A DNA stretch of 64,000 nucleotides from NCBI RefSeq assembly GCF_000955805.1, contig NZ_JYOA01000019.1:26479-90478 (forward strand), given 5' to 3'. The notes under the pieces were generated by a model, which was not told the origin of the DNA, searched no databases, and saw only the letters and a program-made list of their open reading frames with translations. Below are positions 37,601-51,706 of this stretch, piece by piece; the first letter of the stretch is position 1; every line of letters begins with the position of its first letter. The DNA is from Pseudomonas sp. 21. Lineage in GTDB: Bacteria; Pseudomonadota; Gammaproteobacteria; Pseudomonadales; Pseudomonadaceae. The position numbers and the translations under genes were made by a program.

Positions 37601-38175
37601 AGATAGAGGATGACCACCCCGGTGGACAGGCTGGAAGCGAACTGGTTGCGATCATGGCGCAGCTGCTGCTCGGTATTGATCAGCGAGGCGTACTGGGCGC
37701 GGATCGCGTCCATCATGCTCTTGCCGCGTCCGGCCTTGATCGCGTCGGACGTGTCCTGGCCCTGGCGGCGCTGCTCGATCATCTGCTGGGCGAAGGTCAT
37801 CCACTCCTCCTGCATCGAGGTCAGGCGCGACACCCGCTCCACTTGCGGCGGGTTGTCGGCGACCAGTTCCGTCAGGCTCTTGAGTCCGGCATTGATGCGA
37901 GGCCGTGCCTGCTCCAGCGGCTCGAGGAAGCGCGGATCACCGGTGATCAGGAACCCGCGCAGACCGCTCTCCTGGTCCACGCTCAGGCGCTGCATCTCGT
38001 TGGCGCTGGAGATCACCCGATCGGTGTGTTCCACCCAGCCCAGCACGTCGAGCATGTAGAGGATCAAGCCGATGAACAGCACCGCGCCCAACAGGCAGAT
38101 GCCCAACGGCAGCGCCATGTTGCGCGCCAGGATGCGGCGGAAGGCGCTTTCGTCAGCGACGACTTTCTGGTTCAT
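34699..38175 (-). CDS. Large hybrid kinase CHASE3-GAF-HisKA-HATPase-REC-REC-REC
   Basis: A 1158-residue inner membrane kinase. Spans at about 21-43 and 185-205 flank a CHASE3-type periplasmic domain. A GAF domain (about 245-390), a long coiled coil (about 390-490), the H-box with H502 ([10 protein letters not shown]), an ATPase domain ([12 protein letters not shown]) and three receivers follow (acceptor aspartates in [22 protein letters not shown] and [11 protein letters not shown]). A proline-alanine linker separates the ATPase from the receivers. It heads a minus-strand operon with CheR, CheB and a REC-kinase. The start at 38175 follows GGGA. The signal is unknown. Confidence 0.92.
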   Translation of the reverse strand: MNQKVVADESAFRRILARNMALPLGICLLGAVLFIGLILYMLDVLGWVEHTDRVISSANEMQRLSVDQESGLRGFLITGDPRFLEPLEQARPRINAGLKSLTELVADNPPQVERVSRLTSMQEEWMTFAQQMIEQRRQGQDTSDAIKAGRGKSMMDAIRAQYASLINTEQQLRHDRNQFASSLSTGVVILYLLFSIVVGTLLAYFGRRQLVSLSESYAESLRRQVLHNEQLQRQAWLRDGQSRLGEQLIGQQSLPTLGRSLMDFLGDFVASPVGALYVRDDRGGLRLSGTFGFASSALGEDYFAPDESLIAQAARQRKLRVVDGLPPDYLKVNSALGNGQPVSVALLPLLNDGGVVGVLELGFLRQLEERDQAFLQNVAETLGSAIAAAQHRQRLQDLLAETQQLNEELQVQQEELKTANEELEEQSRVLKESQAHLEAQQAELEQTNERLAEQAQELAAQRDDLDGKNTELNQARLDLQGRADELQRASRYKSEFLANMSHELRTPLNSSLILARLLADNEQGNLDDEQVKFAESIYGAGNDLLNLINDILDISKVEAGKLEVRPENASVRRLVEAVEGLFRPQADDKGLRFVAEVAEDAPALLFSDRQRVEQILKNLLSNAFKFTDAGEVSLRVGSAPEGLRFDVRDSGIGIAEDQLARIFEAFQQADGATNRRYGGTGLGLSISRDLAHLLGGSIIVSSEPGKGSVFSLLLPLSYQAPAEVEAVSAPAPIVAPAPAPVAPPVVRAPAAAAFADDREQAGVGQRCVLVVEDEPKFARILYDLARELGYRCLVAMGAEEGLRLADEHGPDAILLDMHLPDESGLAVLQRLKANPRTRHVPVHVVSVEDRSEAALHLGAIGYALKPTTREQLREVFGKLEAKLTQEVKRILLVEDDPLQRDSVSRLIGDDDIEITAVEQGEQALELLRKNIYDCMIIDLKLPDMQGNELLRRMGEEDICSFPPVIVYTGRNLTRDEEAELLKYSRSIIIKGARSPERLLDEVTLFLHKVESQLSSERQRMLRTSRNRDRAFEERRILLVDDDVRNIFALTSALEHKGARVEVARNGREAIEKLNEVGDIDLVLMDVMMPEMDGYEATRLIRQEPRWKKLPILAVTAKAMKDDHELCLRAGANDYLAKPIDLDRLFSLIRVWLPKLERI

Positions 38176-38464
38176 CGATGGATTCCCTGATGCGGTGCTT
38201 CCCTGGAAGCGATCGGCCGGTCTGGCGGCCATGGCGACAGAAGCCAGGTAAGTATTTGAAATTATTGTAAGTACGATCTGAAACAGCAGAAATAATAACG
38301 TGAAGCGTTGTAGGCTTCACACCGGCTGGCCAATTGACACCCGCCCCCGCACGGGCGTTCGAATTATTTCCAGCCCATTGCAGAGAAAAGTGGAATCTTC
38401 TGTCGCAGGGCCTTTCCAACGTCCGACAAGGAACAGAAGATCAATCGATCGCAGGGTTTGCTCG

Positions 38465-40975
<2,511 letters not shown>

Positions 40976-40987
40976 GCCGCCCCACCC

Positions 40988-42682
40988 TCAATGGCTTAGC
41001 AGCACGCTCAGCGTCGCGCGCAGCTTGCCCGGCTTCACCGGTTTGTTCAGCAGCGGCATCCCCAGCCGCTGCAGCGCACGACGGCAATCGTCGCTGCGGT
41101 CGGCGGTGATCATCAGCGCCGGCAGCTCGCGGCGGAAATGCTCGCGCAACCCGCGCACCGCCTCGCAGCCGGTGCGGCCATGGTCGAGGTGGTAGTCGGC
41201 CAGGATCACCTCCGGCGCCTTGCCCCCCAGCGCCTGCAACGCCTCCTCGAAGCTGGTCGCCACCAGCACCTCGCAGCCCCACTGCCCGAGCAGCGCCGCC
41301 ATGCTGGCGAGGATCGCCTCCTCGTTGTCGATCACCAGCAGGCGCCGGCCCGGCAGCGGGTCGCCAGTCACCGGCCGCGGGCCGCTCTCCACCAGCCCCG
41401 GCTGCGGCACGTCCCGCACCAGCGGCACTTCGATGGCGAACACCGAACCGCGCCCCGGCACCGAGCGCACCTGCACCCGGCAACCGAGGATGCCGGCGAT
41501 GCGATCGACGATCGCCAGCCCCAGCCCGACACCCCGCCGGTTGGCCGCGCGGCCGGCGTCGAGCTGGTTGAATTCGAGGAAGATGGCTTCCAGCTGGTGC
41601 GCCGGAATCCCGCGCCCGGTGTCCCAGACCTCCAGCCTGGCACTCTCGCCCCGCCGCCGCGCGGCGAGCATCACGGCGCCGCGTTCGGTGTAGCGGCAGG
41701 CGTTGCTGAGGAAGTTGCGCAGGATGCGCGACAGCAGGCGATGATCGGTGCGCACCGCCAGCGCGGGAATCCGTTTACGCAGTCGCAGCCCGGCGGCGCG
41801 GGCCACTTCGTCGAACTCCGAGACCAGCGGGCCAAGCAATTCGTCCAGCGGATAGACATCCAGGTCCGGACGAATCGCGCTCTGGTCCAGGCGGGCGATT
41901 TCCAGCAGGTCCGTGAGCAGGTCCTCGGCGCCTTCCAGCGCCTGGTGCGTACGCTCCACCAGTACCTGCTCGGCGTTCGGCAACTTGCGTTCGCGCAGGG
42001 TGGAAACCAGCAGGCGCGCGGCGTTCAGCGGTTGCAGCAGGTCGTGGCTGGCAGCGGCGAGGTACTTGTCCTTGCTGTTGTTGGCGGCCTCGGCGGCGTC
42101 GCGGGCCTCGCGCAGCTGCTGGTTCAGCCCTTCCAGCTCGCGGGTGCGCTCGGTGACACGCTGCTCCAGCTCTTCGTTGAGGCTCTGCAGGCGCTGCTGG
42201 GCCTGGACGCGCTCGGTGATGTCGGCGACGAAGCCTTCCACCAGGCCCTCTTCATCGGGCTTGATCAGCAGGTTCATCAGCACGATGAGGTGACTGCCAT
42301 CGCGGCGGCGCAGGCGCGTCTCGTAGCCGAACAGTCCCCGGCCCTCGCGCAGCAGCGCGCGGATGCGGCGCATCTCCGCCTCGCCGCCGACGAACAGCTG
42401 GCTGGCCATGTCCTGCAGGTTCCACAGCACCTGCTGCGGGTCGTCATAGCCGAGCATCCGCGCCAGCGCCGGGTTCGCCGCGCGAAGCCCCTGGTTCAGG
42501 CTGGCCTGGAAGATGCCGTGGACGGCGTGCTCGAACAGCCATTTGTAGCGGTTGCGCTCGGTTTCCAGCTCGTCCAGGCGCGCCACCAGCTCGGGGTAGT
42601 GGCTCTTGCGCGCGGAATGGCTGCCCAGCCCCAGCAGCCCGGCCAGGGCCTGTTGCTGCTGCTCGTCAGAGGGCCTCGCCAT
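40988..42682 (-). CDS. ercS: PAS hybrid sensor kinase, ErcS/NahK type
   Basis: A 564-residue kinase with a PAS domain (about 50-175), a coiled coil, the unusual H-box AAASHDLLQPLNAARLLV, an ATPase domain (GVGLGLAIVDRI) and a C-terminal receiver (VILADYHLDHGRTG). The H-box and the ercS-ercA-pqqH-pqq order match the ErcS sensor of the P. aeruginosa ethanol oxidation regulon. Its start lies 17 bp inside ercA, so the two genes are coupled. It probably feeds phosphoryl groups to regulators of alcohol oxidation genes that lie outside this window. Confidence 0.85.
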   Translation of the reverse strand: MARPSDEQQQQALAGLLGLGSHSARKSHYPELVARLDELETERNRYKWLFEHAVHGIFQASLNQGLRAANPALARMLGYDDPQQVLWNLQDMASQLFVGGEAEMRRIRALLREGRGLFGYETRLRRRDGSHLIVLMNLLIKPDEEGLVEGFVADITERVQAQQRLQSLNEELEQRVTERTRELEGLNQQLREARDAAEAANNSKDKYLAAASHDLLQPLNAARLLVSTLRERKLPNAEQVLVERTHQALEGAEDLLTDLLEIARLDQSAIRPDLDVYPLDELLGPLVSEFDEVARAAGLRLRKRIPALAVRTDHRLLSRILRNFLSNACRYTERGAVMLAARRRGESARLEVWDTGRGIPAHQLEAIFLEFNQLDAGRAANRRGVGLGLAIVDRIAGILGCRVQVRSVPGRGSVFAIEVPLVRDVPQPGLVESGPRPVTGDPLPGRRLLVIDNEEAILASMAALLGQWGCEVLVATSFEEALQALGGKAPEVILADYHLDHGRTGCEAVRGLREHFRRELPALMITADRSDDCRRALQRLGMPLLNKPVKPGKLRATLSVLLSH

Positions 42683-43829
42683 ACACCACCTCGACATCGC
42701 GCTGGCTGGATTCGCGAGGGTTGGTGAGGATGCACGGGTCCTGCATCGCATGGCGCGAGAGGAAGGGAATATCGGAGCTGCCCACGCCGTGCAGGCCGAG
42801 GCTTTCATGGAAGCCCACGGCGTTCTTCAAGGCGATCAGGTGCTCGACCAGGCGCTGGCGGATCTGCGCATGGCTCATGCCCCGGCAATCGATGCCGAAG
42901 GTCTCGGCGATCACCTTGAAGCGCTCGGGCGCGGCACTGTAGTTGAAAGCCACCACGTGCTCGACCAGCACCGCGTTACACAGGCCGTGCGGCAGGTCGA
43001 GGTAACCGCCGAGGCTGTGGGACATGGCGTGCACCGCGCCGAGGATCGCGTTGGAGAACGCCAGCCCGGCCTGCATGCTGCCCAGCATGATCTTCTCGCG
43101 CAGGGCGATGTCCGCCGGATGGGCGATCATCTGCACCAGGTTGCCGTTGATCAGCCGCATCGCCTCCAGCGCGTGGGGGTCGGTGAGCGGGCCGTGGCCG
43201 GTGGACACGAACGCCTCGATGGCGTGCACCAGCGCGTCGATGCCGGTGCAGGCGGAGAGGAACGGGTCCATGGTCAGGGTGGTTTCCGGGTCGATCAGCG
43301 ACACATCGGGCACCACCGCCTTGCTGACGATGGAGAACTTCATCCGCTCGTCCTGGTTGGAAATGATCACGAATTGCGAGACGTCCGCCGAGGTGCCGGC
43401 GGTGGTGGGAATCAGGATCAGCGGCGGGCTGGGCACGCGCAGGGTGTCCACGCCCTCGAACTCGAGGATGTTGCGGCCGTGGGCGGCGACGATGCCGATG
43501 CCCTTGGCGCAGTCCATCGGGCTGCCGCCGCCGACCGCGACTATCACGTTGCAGCCCTCGCTGCGGTATACGTCGGCACCGCGCATGACTTCTTCCACGC
43601 GCGGGTTGGGCGATACGTCGGTGTAGCGGCAGAAGGGAATGTCCTGGGCGGCCAGGCTGGCCTCGATATCGGCGACCCAGCCGGCGGCGACTACACCGGG
43701 ATCCGACACGACCAGGACCTTGCGGGCGCCGAAGGTTTTCACGTAATTGGCGACATTGTGCCGGCATCCGGCACCGAAAATGATCTCTGGCGAGACGAAT
43801 TTGCGCAGCTGGCTGAGCTCGTGGGACAT
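42666..43829 (-). CDS. ercA: Iron-containing alcohol dehydrogenase, ErcA type
   Basis: A 387-residue group III alcohol dehydrogenase. The NAD-binding GGGSPMDCAKG (101-110) and the metal ligands D198, H202, H267 and H281 (the last in LPHG) are all present, so it should be active. In P. aeruginosa the ercA gene lies between pqqH and the sensor gene ercS and is needed for normal alcohol oxidation gene expression; the same order here supports a regulatory or sensing role besides catalysis. The start at 43829 drops 22 residues of an open upstream extension. Confidence 0.9.
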   Translation of the reverse strand: MSHELSQLRKFVSPEIIFGAGCRHNVANYVKTFGARKVLVVSDPGVVAAGWVADIEASLAAQDIPFCRYTDVSPNPRVEEVMRGADVYRSEGCNVIVAVGGGSPMDCAKGIGIVAAHGRNILEFEGVDTLRVPSPPLILIPTTAGTSADVSQFVIISNQDERMKFSIVSKAVVPDVSLIDPETTLTMDPFLSACTGIDALVHAIEAFVSTGHGPLTDPHALEAMRLINGNLVQMIAHPADIALREKIMLGSMQAGLAFSNAILGAVHAMSHSLGGYLDLPHGLCNAVLVEHVVAFNYSAAPERFKVIAETFGIDCRGMSHAQIRQRLVEHLIALKNAVGFHESLGLHGVGSSDIPFLSRHAMQDPCILTNPRESSQRDVEVVYGEAL

Positions 43830-43938
43830 CGGGGGCTCTGTCGTTATTGTTATGGGATATTTCCGGGAGCCTACTGCATCCGTCAGGTATTGCAATGCGA
43901 CCTTGGCAGACGGTTCTTACAGCCCGACCTGACAGGTA

Positions 43939-45732
43939 TCAGCCGGCCAGAAGTGCCTGATAGAAGCGCCACTCGGCCTCCAGCGCATGGGCCAGGTTGG
44001 CAGCCTGGCGGAAGCCATGGCGCTCCCCGGCGTAGCGGTGCACTTCCACCGGCACGCCGCGCTGGCGCAGGCTGTCGACCATGGCGTCGGTCTGTGCCGG
44101 CACCACCACCGCATCCAGCTCGCCCTGGAAGAAGATCATCGGCGCGTGAATGTGGTCGGCCTGCAGCACCGGCGTACGCTCGCGGTAGCGCTCGGCGTCC
44201 TGTAGCGGGTCGCCGATCAGCCAGTCCAGGTAGTCCGCCTCGAACTTGTGGGTGACCCGTGCCAGCGCCTGCGGGTCGCTGACGCCATAGAGACTGGCGC
44301 CGCCGCGCAGCCCCGGTAGCCGCGCCAGCGCCATCAGCGCGCTGTAGCCGCCAGCACTGGCGCCACGCACGAACACCCGCTGGCGGTCGATACGCCCGGC
44401 CCGGGCCAGGAAATCCAGCGCCGCGCCGATGTCCTCCACTTCCACCCGTCCCCAGCCCAGGTGCAGCCGCTCGCGGTAGGCGCGACCGTAGCCGCTGCTG
44501 CCGCGATAGTTGATGTCCGCGACGGCAAAACCCCGGCGCGTCCAGAACTGGATGCGCCCGTCGAACACCGGGTAACTGGCCGAGGTCGGCCCGCCATGCA
44601 GGAACACCACCAGCGGCGGCGCGCCGTCCGTAGCGTAGGGCGGATAGAAGAACCCATGGCCGCACTCGTCCTCGCCCACCGGGTAGTGGAAGGCCTCGCC
44701 ACGGGACAGCTCGGCCTCCGCCAGCGGCTTCTCGCCACCGGCCAGCACCTGGAGGGAACCGTCGACCCGGCGGATCGCCAGCAGCGTCGGCAGGCGATCC
44801 GGTGCAGCGGCGATGCAATAGAAGTGGCGCTCATCCACCGCCAGCGAGCGGAAGCGGCTGTACTCCGGCGCCAGCCGGCGTTCGCCGCCCTGTCCGTCAT
44901 ACAGCACCAGCACGCCGCGGCCCTCTTCGTAGCGGGTCGCCAGCAGTTCACCGCGCGGCAACGGCAGGAAGGTGCGCCCGCCCAGTTGCCAGGGTGCGCT
45001 GGCGTGGTCCGCCGCTGCAGGCTGCCAGGCACCATGCCCTTCGTGGTACGGCTGCCAGTAGCCGTCACAATCGCTCAGCCAGTGCAGGCGGTCGTCCTCG
45101 GCGAAGCGCGGTTGCTGGATGGATTCGTGGCGAGCCTGTCCGGCCAGGCAGCGTTCCTCCCCGGCGAAGGACTCGCACAGGCGCGTGCGCGTCCAGGGCT
45201 GATGCGGCCGATCCCACTCCACCCAGGCAATGCGCTCGGCACGGCTGTCAGCCACCGGGGAAGCGTAGAAATCCGCACCCGACGCGATCACCCGGCGGCG
45301 GCCATCGGCGTCGAGACGAACGATGCGGTGGTTCACCCCGCCGCTGCCGTTCTCCTCTTCCACCGCCAGCAGCGCATTCCAGGCGGGGACGAAGTGCAGG
45401 TCGCCATAGCGGCAGTCGTCGCGATGGGTGATGGGCCGCGGCGCGCCCCCCAGGCGCAACCAGTGCACCTGCTGGTCGCCTTCTTCCACCCAGGCCACAC
45501 CGTCAGCGGTGGCACAGCAGGAGCCGCCGCCGTACTCGTAGACGCGGCTGCGAACCGAGGCGCCGGGTGGCGTCAGCTCGACGCTCTGCCCTTCACGGCG
45601 GAGGAACAACCGACAGCGCGAGCTGGTGGGGTCGAAGGCGGCCCACAGCAACCCGCCGTGGGCCACGTGCAACTCGGCAAAGTCCCCCGCGGCGGCGGCC
45701 GCGCGTTCGGCGCTCCAGTCGCTGCGCGGCAT
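43939..45732 (-). CDS. pqqH: S9-family prolyl oligopeptidase of the pqq cluster
   Basis: A 597-residue cytoplasmic S9 peptidase: a beta-propeller N-terminal half and an alpha/beta hydrolase C-terminal half. The triad is visible as S in RGASAGGYSALM, D in FFQGELDAVVVP and H in AGERHGFRQ. It starts 2 bp after the pqqE stop, as the last gene of the pqq run. It may trim the PqqA peptide or its cross-linked product, as proposed for peptidases of pqq clusters; this is inference from place and family. Confidence 0.85.
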   Translation of the reverse strand: MPRSDWSAERAAAAAGDFAELHVAHGGLLWAAFDPTSSRCRLFLRREGQSVELTPPGASVRSRVYEYGGGSCCATADGVAWVEEGDQQVHWLRLGGAPRPITHRDDCRYGDLHFVPAWNALLAVEEENGSGGVNHRIVRLDADGRRRVIASGADFYASPVADSRAERIAWVEWDRPHQPWTRTRLCESFAGEERCLAGQARHESIQQPRFAEDDRLHWLSDCDGYWQPYHEGHGAWQPAAADHASAPWQLGGRTFLPLPRGELLATRYEEGRGVLVLYDGQGGERRLAPEYSRFRSLAVDERHFYCIAAAPDRLPTLLAIRRVDGSLQVLAGGEKPLAEAELSRGEAFHYPVGEDECGHGFFYPPYATDGAPPLVVFLHGGPTSASYPVFDGRIQFWTRRGFAVADINYRGSSGYGRAYRERLHLGWGRVEVEDIGAALDFLARAGRIDRQRVFVRGASAGGYSALMALARLPGLRGGASLYGVSDPQALARVTHKFEADYLDWLIGDPLQDAERYRERTPVLQADHIHAPMIFFQGELDAVVVPAQTDAMVDSLRQRGVPVEVHRYAGERHGFRQAANLAHALEAEWRFYQALLAG

Positions 45733-45734
45733 CT

Positions 45735-46883
45735 TCAGGCCTTGCAGATCAGCTGCGAGGCCCGCTCGTTGCGCAGGGTCAGCGCGCTGAGTGGCGCGGC
45801 GGCGGTTTCTGCCTCGCGGCGGGCGTCGAGGATGATCCCGTGGTGGGCCGACTTGGCGCATACCGGGTCGGTCGCCTCGGCATCGCCGGTGAGCATGAAG
45901 GCCTGGCAGCGGCAGCCACCGAAGTCGCGTTGCTTCTCGTCGCAGGACCTGCACGGCTCGGGCATCCACGAGTCGCCCCGGAAGCGGTTGAAACCGAACG
46001 ACTCGTACCAGATGTGCTGCAGGCTGTGCTCACGCACGTTGGGGAATTTCACCGGCAGTTGTCGCGCGCTGTGGCACGGCAGCGCGGTGCCGTCCGGGGT
46101 GACATCGAGGAATACGCTGCCCCAGCCGCCCATGCAGGCCTTGGGGCGCTCCTCGTAGTAGTCCGGTACCACGAAGATCAGCTTGCACGGGTTGCCCTCG
46201 GCGGCCAGGCGCTCGCGGTACTCGGCAGTGATGCGTTCGGCCCGTTGCAGCTGCTCGCGGGTCGGCAACAGGCCGGCGCGGTTCAGCTCGGCCCAGCCGT
46301 AGAACTGGCAGGTGGCGAGCTCGACGAAGTCGGCCTCCAGCTCGATGCACAGCTCGATGATACGGTCGATGCTGTCGATGTTGTGCCGGTGGGTGACGAA
46401 GTTCAGCACCATCGGGTAGCCGTGGGCCTTCACCGCGCGGGCCATGGCGAGTTTCTGGGCGAACGCCTTGCGCGAGCCGGCGAGCAGGTTGTTCACCTCC
46501 TCGTCGGCGGCCTGGAAGCTGATCTGGATATGGTCGAGCCCGGCGTCGGCGAACTCCTTCAGGCGCTTCTCATTGAGGCCGATGCCGGAGGTGATCAGGT
46601 TGGTATAGAAACCCAGCCCGCGCGCGGCGGCGATCAGCTCGGCGAGGTCCTGGCGCACCAGCGGCTCGCCGCCGGAAAAGCCCAGCTGCGCCGCGCCCAT
46701 CTCGCGGGCCTGGCGGAACACCTCGATCCACTGCGCGGTGGACAGCTCCTCGCCGCCCCTGGCGAAGTCCAGCGGGTTGGAACAGTACGGGCACTGCAGC
46801 GGGCAGCGGTAGGTCAGCTCGGCCAGCAGCCAGAGCGGCGGGCCTACCGGCGCCTCAGCGCAGCTCGATCCAGAATTGCGCAT
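45735..46883 (-). CDS. pqqE: PQQ biosynthesis radical SAM enzyme PqqE
   Basis: A 382-residue radical SAM enzyme that joins glutamate and tyrosine of PqqA by a carbon-carbon bond. The 4Fe-4S motif is C27, C31 and C34 (RCPLQCPYC). The C-terminal SPASM cysteines are in [18 protein letters not shown] and the [20 protein letters not shown] region. The start at 46883 overlaps pqqD by 29 bp, usual for this pair. It acts on PqqA held by PqqD. Confidence 0.97.
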   Translation of the reverse strand: MRNSGSSCAEAPVGPPLWLLAELTYRCPLQCPYCSNPLDFARGGEELSTAQWIEVFRQAREMGAAQLGFSGGEPLVRQDLAELIAAARGLGFYTNLITSGIGLNEKRLKEFADAGLDHIQISFQAADEEVNNLLAGSRKAFAQKLAMARAVKAHGYPMVLNFVTHRHNIDSIDRIIELCIELEADFVELATCQFYGWAELNRAGLLPTREQLQRAERITAEYRERLAAEGNPCKLIFVVPDYYEERPKACMGGWGSVFLDVTPDGTALPCHSARQLPVKFPNVREHSLQHIWYESFGFNRFRGDSWMPEPCRSCDEKQRDFGGCRCQAFMLTGDAEATDPVCAKSAHHGIILDARREAETAAAPLSALTLRNERASQLICKA

Positions 46884-47133
46884 GGGCCACCTCGAGGAAT
46901 GCCAGGATGTCTTCGTCGATGCCCGGCACGCCGGGGAAATCGGCACGCAGGCCATCGATGATGCCGGCCACGTCGGCTTGACCGTCGACGCGCCCGAGAA
47001 TCGCCCCGGCGCTCTCGTTGAGCTTCACCATCCCTTCAGGATAGAGCAGCACGTGGCAGCCCTGGGCCGGTTCGAATTGCAGGCGGAAGCCCCGGCGCAG
47101 CGCCGGTACGCTGTCCAGCGAAGGCAGACTCAT
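46855..47133 (-). CDS. pqqD: PQQ biosynthesis peptide chaperone PqqD
   Basis: A 92-residue RiPP recognition protein that binds the PqqA peptide and presents it to PqqE. The family pattern [20 protein letters not shown] and [15 protein letters not shown] is complete. Its ATG at 47133 shares a base with the pqqC stop (TGATG). Confidence 0.96.
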   Translation of the reverse strand: MSLPSLDSVPALRRGFRLQFEPAQGCHVLLYPEGMVKLNESAGAILGRVDGQADVAGIIDGLRADFPGVPGIDEDILAFLEVAHAQFWIELR

Positions 47134-47882
47134 CACAGCAACCCCCTGTGCCATACGCGCTCGGTCGTCACCGTATGGTACGGCGGGCGCTGCAGTTCAT
47201 AGGCCATGCTCATCGCGTCGAGCATGCTCCAGAGCACGTCGAGCTTGAATTGCAGGATTTCCAGCATGCGCTCCTGGGCCTCGCGGGTGCGGTAGTGCTC
47301 CAGGGTGATGCGCAGGCCGTGCTCGACATCGCGGCGCGCCTGGGACAGGCGCTTGCGGAAGTAGTCGTAGCCGCTGGCGTCGATCCACGGGTAATGCTGC
47401 GGCCAGCTGTCCAGGCGCGACTGGTGGATCTGCGGGGCGAACAGTTCGGTCAGCGAGCTGCTGGCCGCTTCCTGCCAGCTGGCGCGGCGAGCGAAGTTGA
47501 CGTAGGCGTCCACCGCGAAGCGCACGCCAGGCAGCACCAGTTCCTGGGACAGCACCTGCTCGCGGTCCAGCCCCACGGATTCGGCCAGGCGCAACCAGGC
47601 CTCGATGCCACCCTCTTCGCCCGGCGCGCCATCGTGGTCGAGGATGCGCTGCAGCCATTCGCGGCGCACCTCGCGGTCCGGGCAGTTGGCGAGGATCGCC
47701 GCATCCTTCAACGGAATGTTCAGCTGGTAGTAGAAGCGGTTGGCCACCCAGCCTTGGATCTGCTCGCGGCTCGCGCGGCCTTCGTACATGGCCACGTGAT
47801 AGGGGTGGTAGATGTGGTAGCAGGCACCCCTGGCGCGCAGGGCCTGTTCGAATTCGGCGGGGCTCATGGCTTCGCGGGTCAT
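47133..47882 (-). CDS. pqqC: Pyrroloquinoline-quinone synthase PqqC
   Basis: A 249-residue cofactor-free oxidase of the heme-oxygenase-like fold that carries out the last ring closure and oxidation to PQQ. Strongly conserved segments are seen: [40 protein letters not shown] and [15 protein letters not shown]. The length is normal and it begins 25 bp after pqqB. Confidence 0.97.
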   Translation of the reverse strand: MTREAMSPAEFEQALRARGACYHIYHPYHVAMYEGRASREQIQGWVANRFYYQLNIPLKDAAILANCPDREVRREWLQRILDHDGAPGEEGGIEAWLRLAESVGLDREQVLSQELVLPGVRFAVDAYVNFARRASWQEAASSSLTELFAPQIHQSRLDSWPQHYPWIDASGYDYFRKRLSQARRDVEHGLRITLEHYRTREAQERMLEILQFKLDVLWSMLDAMSMAYELQRPPYHTVTTERVWHRGLL

Positions 47883-47907
47883 CGCGAGGCTCCTTCTGAA
47901 TGGGCCG

Positions 47908-48822
47908 TCACAGGAAGATGCCCATGCCGTCGAACGCTACCTCGATACCGCGCGCGTCGAGTTCGGCGCGTTCGGGCGAGGCGATGTCGAGGATGGGATT
48001 GGTGTTGTTGATGTGGATGAGCACCTTGCGTGGCCCGTCGATGCCGTCGAGCACCTCGATCATGCCGCCGGGGCCGCTCTGGGCCAGGTGGCCCATCTCG
48101 CTGCCGAGCTTGTCGCCGACTTCGCAGACGCGCATCTCGTCGTCGCGCCAGAGCGTGCCGTCCACCAGCAGGCAGTCGGCGCGGCGCATCCAGGCCAGCA
48201 GGCTGTCGTCCACTTGCCCCAGGCCGGGCGCATAGAACAGCTTGCCGCCGCTGGAGGTGTCCTCGACGAACAGGCCGATGTTGTCCCCCGGATGCGGATT
48301 GCCCCGGTGCGGCGAGTACGGCGGCGCGCTGCTGCGCAGGGCGATGGCGGTGAAACGCAGGCCCGGACAGGCCGGGATGCAGAAGGGCTCGGCGTCCAGT
48401 TCGATGAGCCTGTGCTTCAGCCCGCCGTTCCAGTGCGACAGCATGGGGAACAGCGGAAAGCCCGTGGACAGGTCCTGGTGGACCATCTCCGTGCACCAGA
48501 CTTCGTGCGGGCAGCCCTCGCGCAGGCTGAGCAGGCCGGTGGTGTGGTCGATCTGGCTGTCCAGCAGGACGATGGCGGCAATCGCCGAATCGCGCAGGCG
48601 CCGCGCCGGCTGTAGCGCCGGGAAGGACGCCAGCTGGGCGCGGATGTCGGGCGAGGCGTTGCAGAGAATCCAGTGCTCGCCATCGTCGGACAGCGCGATG
48701 GACGATTGGGTACGTGGCTGCGCGATCACGCTGCCGTCGCGTACGCCGCGACAGTTGCGGCAATTGCAGTTCCACTGGGGAAAGCCGCCGCCGGCGGCCG
48801 ACCCGAGAATTCGGATGTGCAT
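47908..48822 (-). CDS. pqqB: PQQ biosynthesis protein PqqB (metallo-beta-lactamase fold)
   Basis: A 304-residue beta-lactamase-fold protein involved in forming the PqqC substrate, reported as an iron-dependent hydroxylase of the cross-linked tyrosine. The opening [20 protein letters not shown] and the cluster of cysteines (NCNCRNCRG) are characteristic. It starts 47 bp after pqqA. Confidence 0.97.
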   Translation of the reverse strand: MHIRILGSAAGGGFPQWNCNCRNCRGVRDGSVIAQPRTQSSIALSDDGEHWILCNASPDIRAQLASFPALQPARRLRDSAIAAIVLLDSQIDHTTGLLSLREGCPHEVWCTEMVHQDLSTGFPLFPMLSHWNGGLKHRLIELDAEPFCIPACPGLRFTAIALRSSAPPYSPHRGNPHPGDNIGLFVEDTSSGGKLFYAPGLGQVDDSLLAWMRRADCLLVDGTLWRDDEMRVCEVGDKLGSEMGHLAQSGPGGMIEVLDGIDGPRKVLIHINNTNPILDIASPERAELDARGIEVAFDGMGIFL

Positions 48823-48869
48823 GACAGTGCCCCGTGGGCAGGGGCCCCGGCGGACCGGGGCGCAGTGGA

Positions 48870-48941
48870 TCAGCGGTTGGCGAAGTACAGGGTCACTTCG
48901 AAGCCAAGGCGCAGGTCGGTGAAGCTAGGCTTGGTCCACAT
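48870..48941 (-). CDS. pqqA: PQQ precursor peptide PqqA
   Basis: A 23-residue peptide, too small for most gene callers, opening [20 protein letters not shown]. The glutamate and tyrosine that become PQQ are E15 and Y19 in the EVTLY motif. AGAGGA is 7 bp before the ATG. It is the first gene of the pqq operon. A TACCAA box lies 103 bp upstream, and a small hairpin (GCCGG..CCGGC, 48970-48984) lies in the leader. Confidence 0.96.
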   Translation of the reverse strand: MWTKPSFTDLRLGFEVTLYFANR

Positions 48942-49043
48942 GGGTCTGTCCTCTTTCTTGTTGGAAGGCGCCGGCAGAACCGGCAAGGTCGAGTTAAACA
49001 CCAGGGTCAGGCACTCCGAATGATACTTTCGAAGGAGATTCCC

Positions 49044-49058
49044 CCCTGATTTGGTAGC
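49044..49058 (-). promoter_or_regulatory. TACCAA box upstream of pqqA
   Basis: On the minus strand CTACCAAATCAGGGG. Its near edge is 103 bp before the pqqA start codon. The same TACCAA core at almost the same distance precedes exaC, pedH and the cytochrome c550 gene, so it is read here as a shared activator site, possibly for an ErbR/PedR-type response regulator. Confidence 0.6.
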
Positions 49059-49064
49059 GGGCCC

Positions 49065-49122
49065 GCGACAGCTGTCGCGCCCCGCCGCTACAACTGTCCC
49101 ATCGCTGCGACAGCCATTGCCC
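49065..49122 (+). promoter_or_regulatory. Array of three activator-type sites upstream of the sigma-54 activator gene
   Basis: CGCGACAGCTGTCGCG (49065-49080) is a perfect 16-bp palindrome. CGCTACAACTGTCCCA (49087-49102) matches it at 12 of 16 positions and TGCGACAGCCATTGCC (49107-49122) at 11 of 16. Starts are 22 and 20 bp apart, two helical turns. They lie 68-125 bp before the -24 element of the activator gene, the normal place for enhancer sites of sigma-54 activators. The rest of the 387-bp gap between pqqA and the activator gene shows no gene. Confidence 0.7.
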
Positions 49123-49189
49123 GATAGCGCCCGCGCCCCTGGCCGGCGGGCGGTCTGGCGCGGGGCTCGGCGCCCCGCGCGGGGTGTTT

Positions 49190-49205
49190 CGGCACAGGCC
49201 TTGCT
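49190..49205 (+). promoter_or_regulatory. Sigma-54 (-24/-12) promoter of the AcoR-type activator gene
   Basis: CGGCACAGGCCTTGCT has the invariant GG and GC ten bases apart and differs from the TGGCAC-N5-TTGCW consensus at one base. It lies 123 bp before the start codon and downstream of the palindrome array. Confidence 0.65.
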
Positions 49206-49328
49206 CGGGCTCTCGTCGCCCGTGACCGACCGGTCTAGACTAGCTGGTCCGAGGAAAGGTCCTACACGAGGCCTGCCCCCTACAAAAACAATGCGCCGCA
49301 GTCCGACTGACGGCCGCCGGGAGTGACC

Positions 49329-51263
<1,935 letters not shown>

Positions 51264-51706
51264 TCCTTTCCCTTTTCCCTGCGTCCGCTGATCAGGTGGA
51301 GTGCTGACCCGTGTTGTAGGAGCGGACTCTGTCCGCGATAGGTCCGCATCGCGCCGGAGGCCATCGCGGACGAAGTCCGCTCCTACGCAAAGGCCACCTG
51401 CAGGCGCAGGGAAAAAGGAGCGGACCGCACCTGGCAAGGACGGCCCGCCCAGTCAAACTGGTGATGCATTTGCGGATACAGCATTCCCTTTCCCAGGAAA
51501 CGCCGTGCGCGTCTTGACGCCCTCTCCCCCGCCCTCTCCCTGAAGGGAGAGGGAGTATTCGAGGGAAGCGCACAGACAGTGCCTTCCTGACACGTTTGGA
51601 TCAGGAAAGAACCGCGCTTGCGCCCACGCCGATCCAGTACCCTCTCCCTTCGGAGCGGGGCGCGTAGCCAGGGTTAGGGAGAGGGGCTCCTGGGAGTTCC
51701 TACGAT
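51264..51706. repeat. Gene-free stretch with REP-like and CCCTCTCCC hairpins
   Basis: Between the convergent activator and aldA genes there is no gene. An inverted pair TGTAGGAGCGGACTCTGTCC (51315 on) and GGACGAAGTCCGCTCCTACG (ending 51387) forms one element. CCCTCTCCCTGAAGGGAGAGGG (about 51532-51553) forms a second, and CCCTCTCCCT with AGGGAGAGGG (about 51640-51686) a third. The last lies just after aldA and may serve as its terminator. Confidence 0.75.

Noticed and set aside
34807..38190. A 1127-codon open frame on the plus strand
   Set aside because: It is the antisense of the large hybrid kinase, whose domains are all clear. The translated product has no recognisable motifs.
49323..49328. 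A GTG start two codons before the ATG of the sigma-54 activator
   Set aside because: GGGAG is immediately next to or overlapping this GTG and is correctly spaced for the ATG at 49329.
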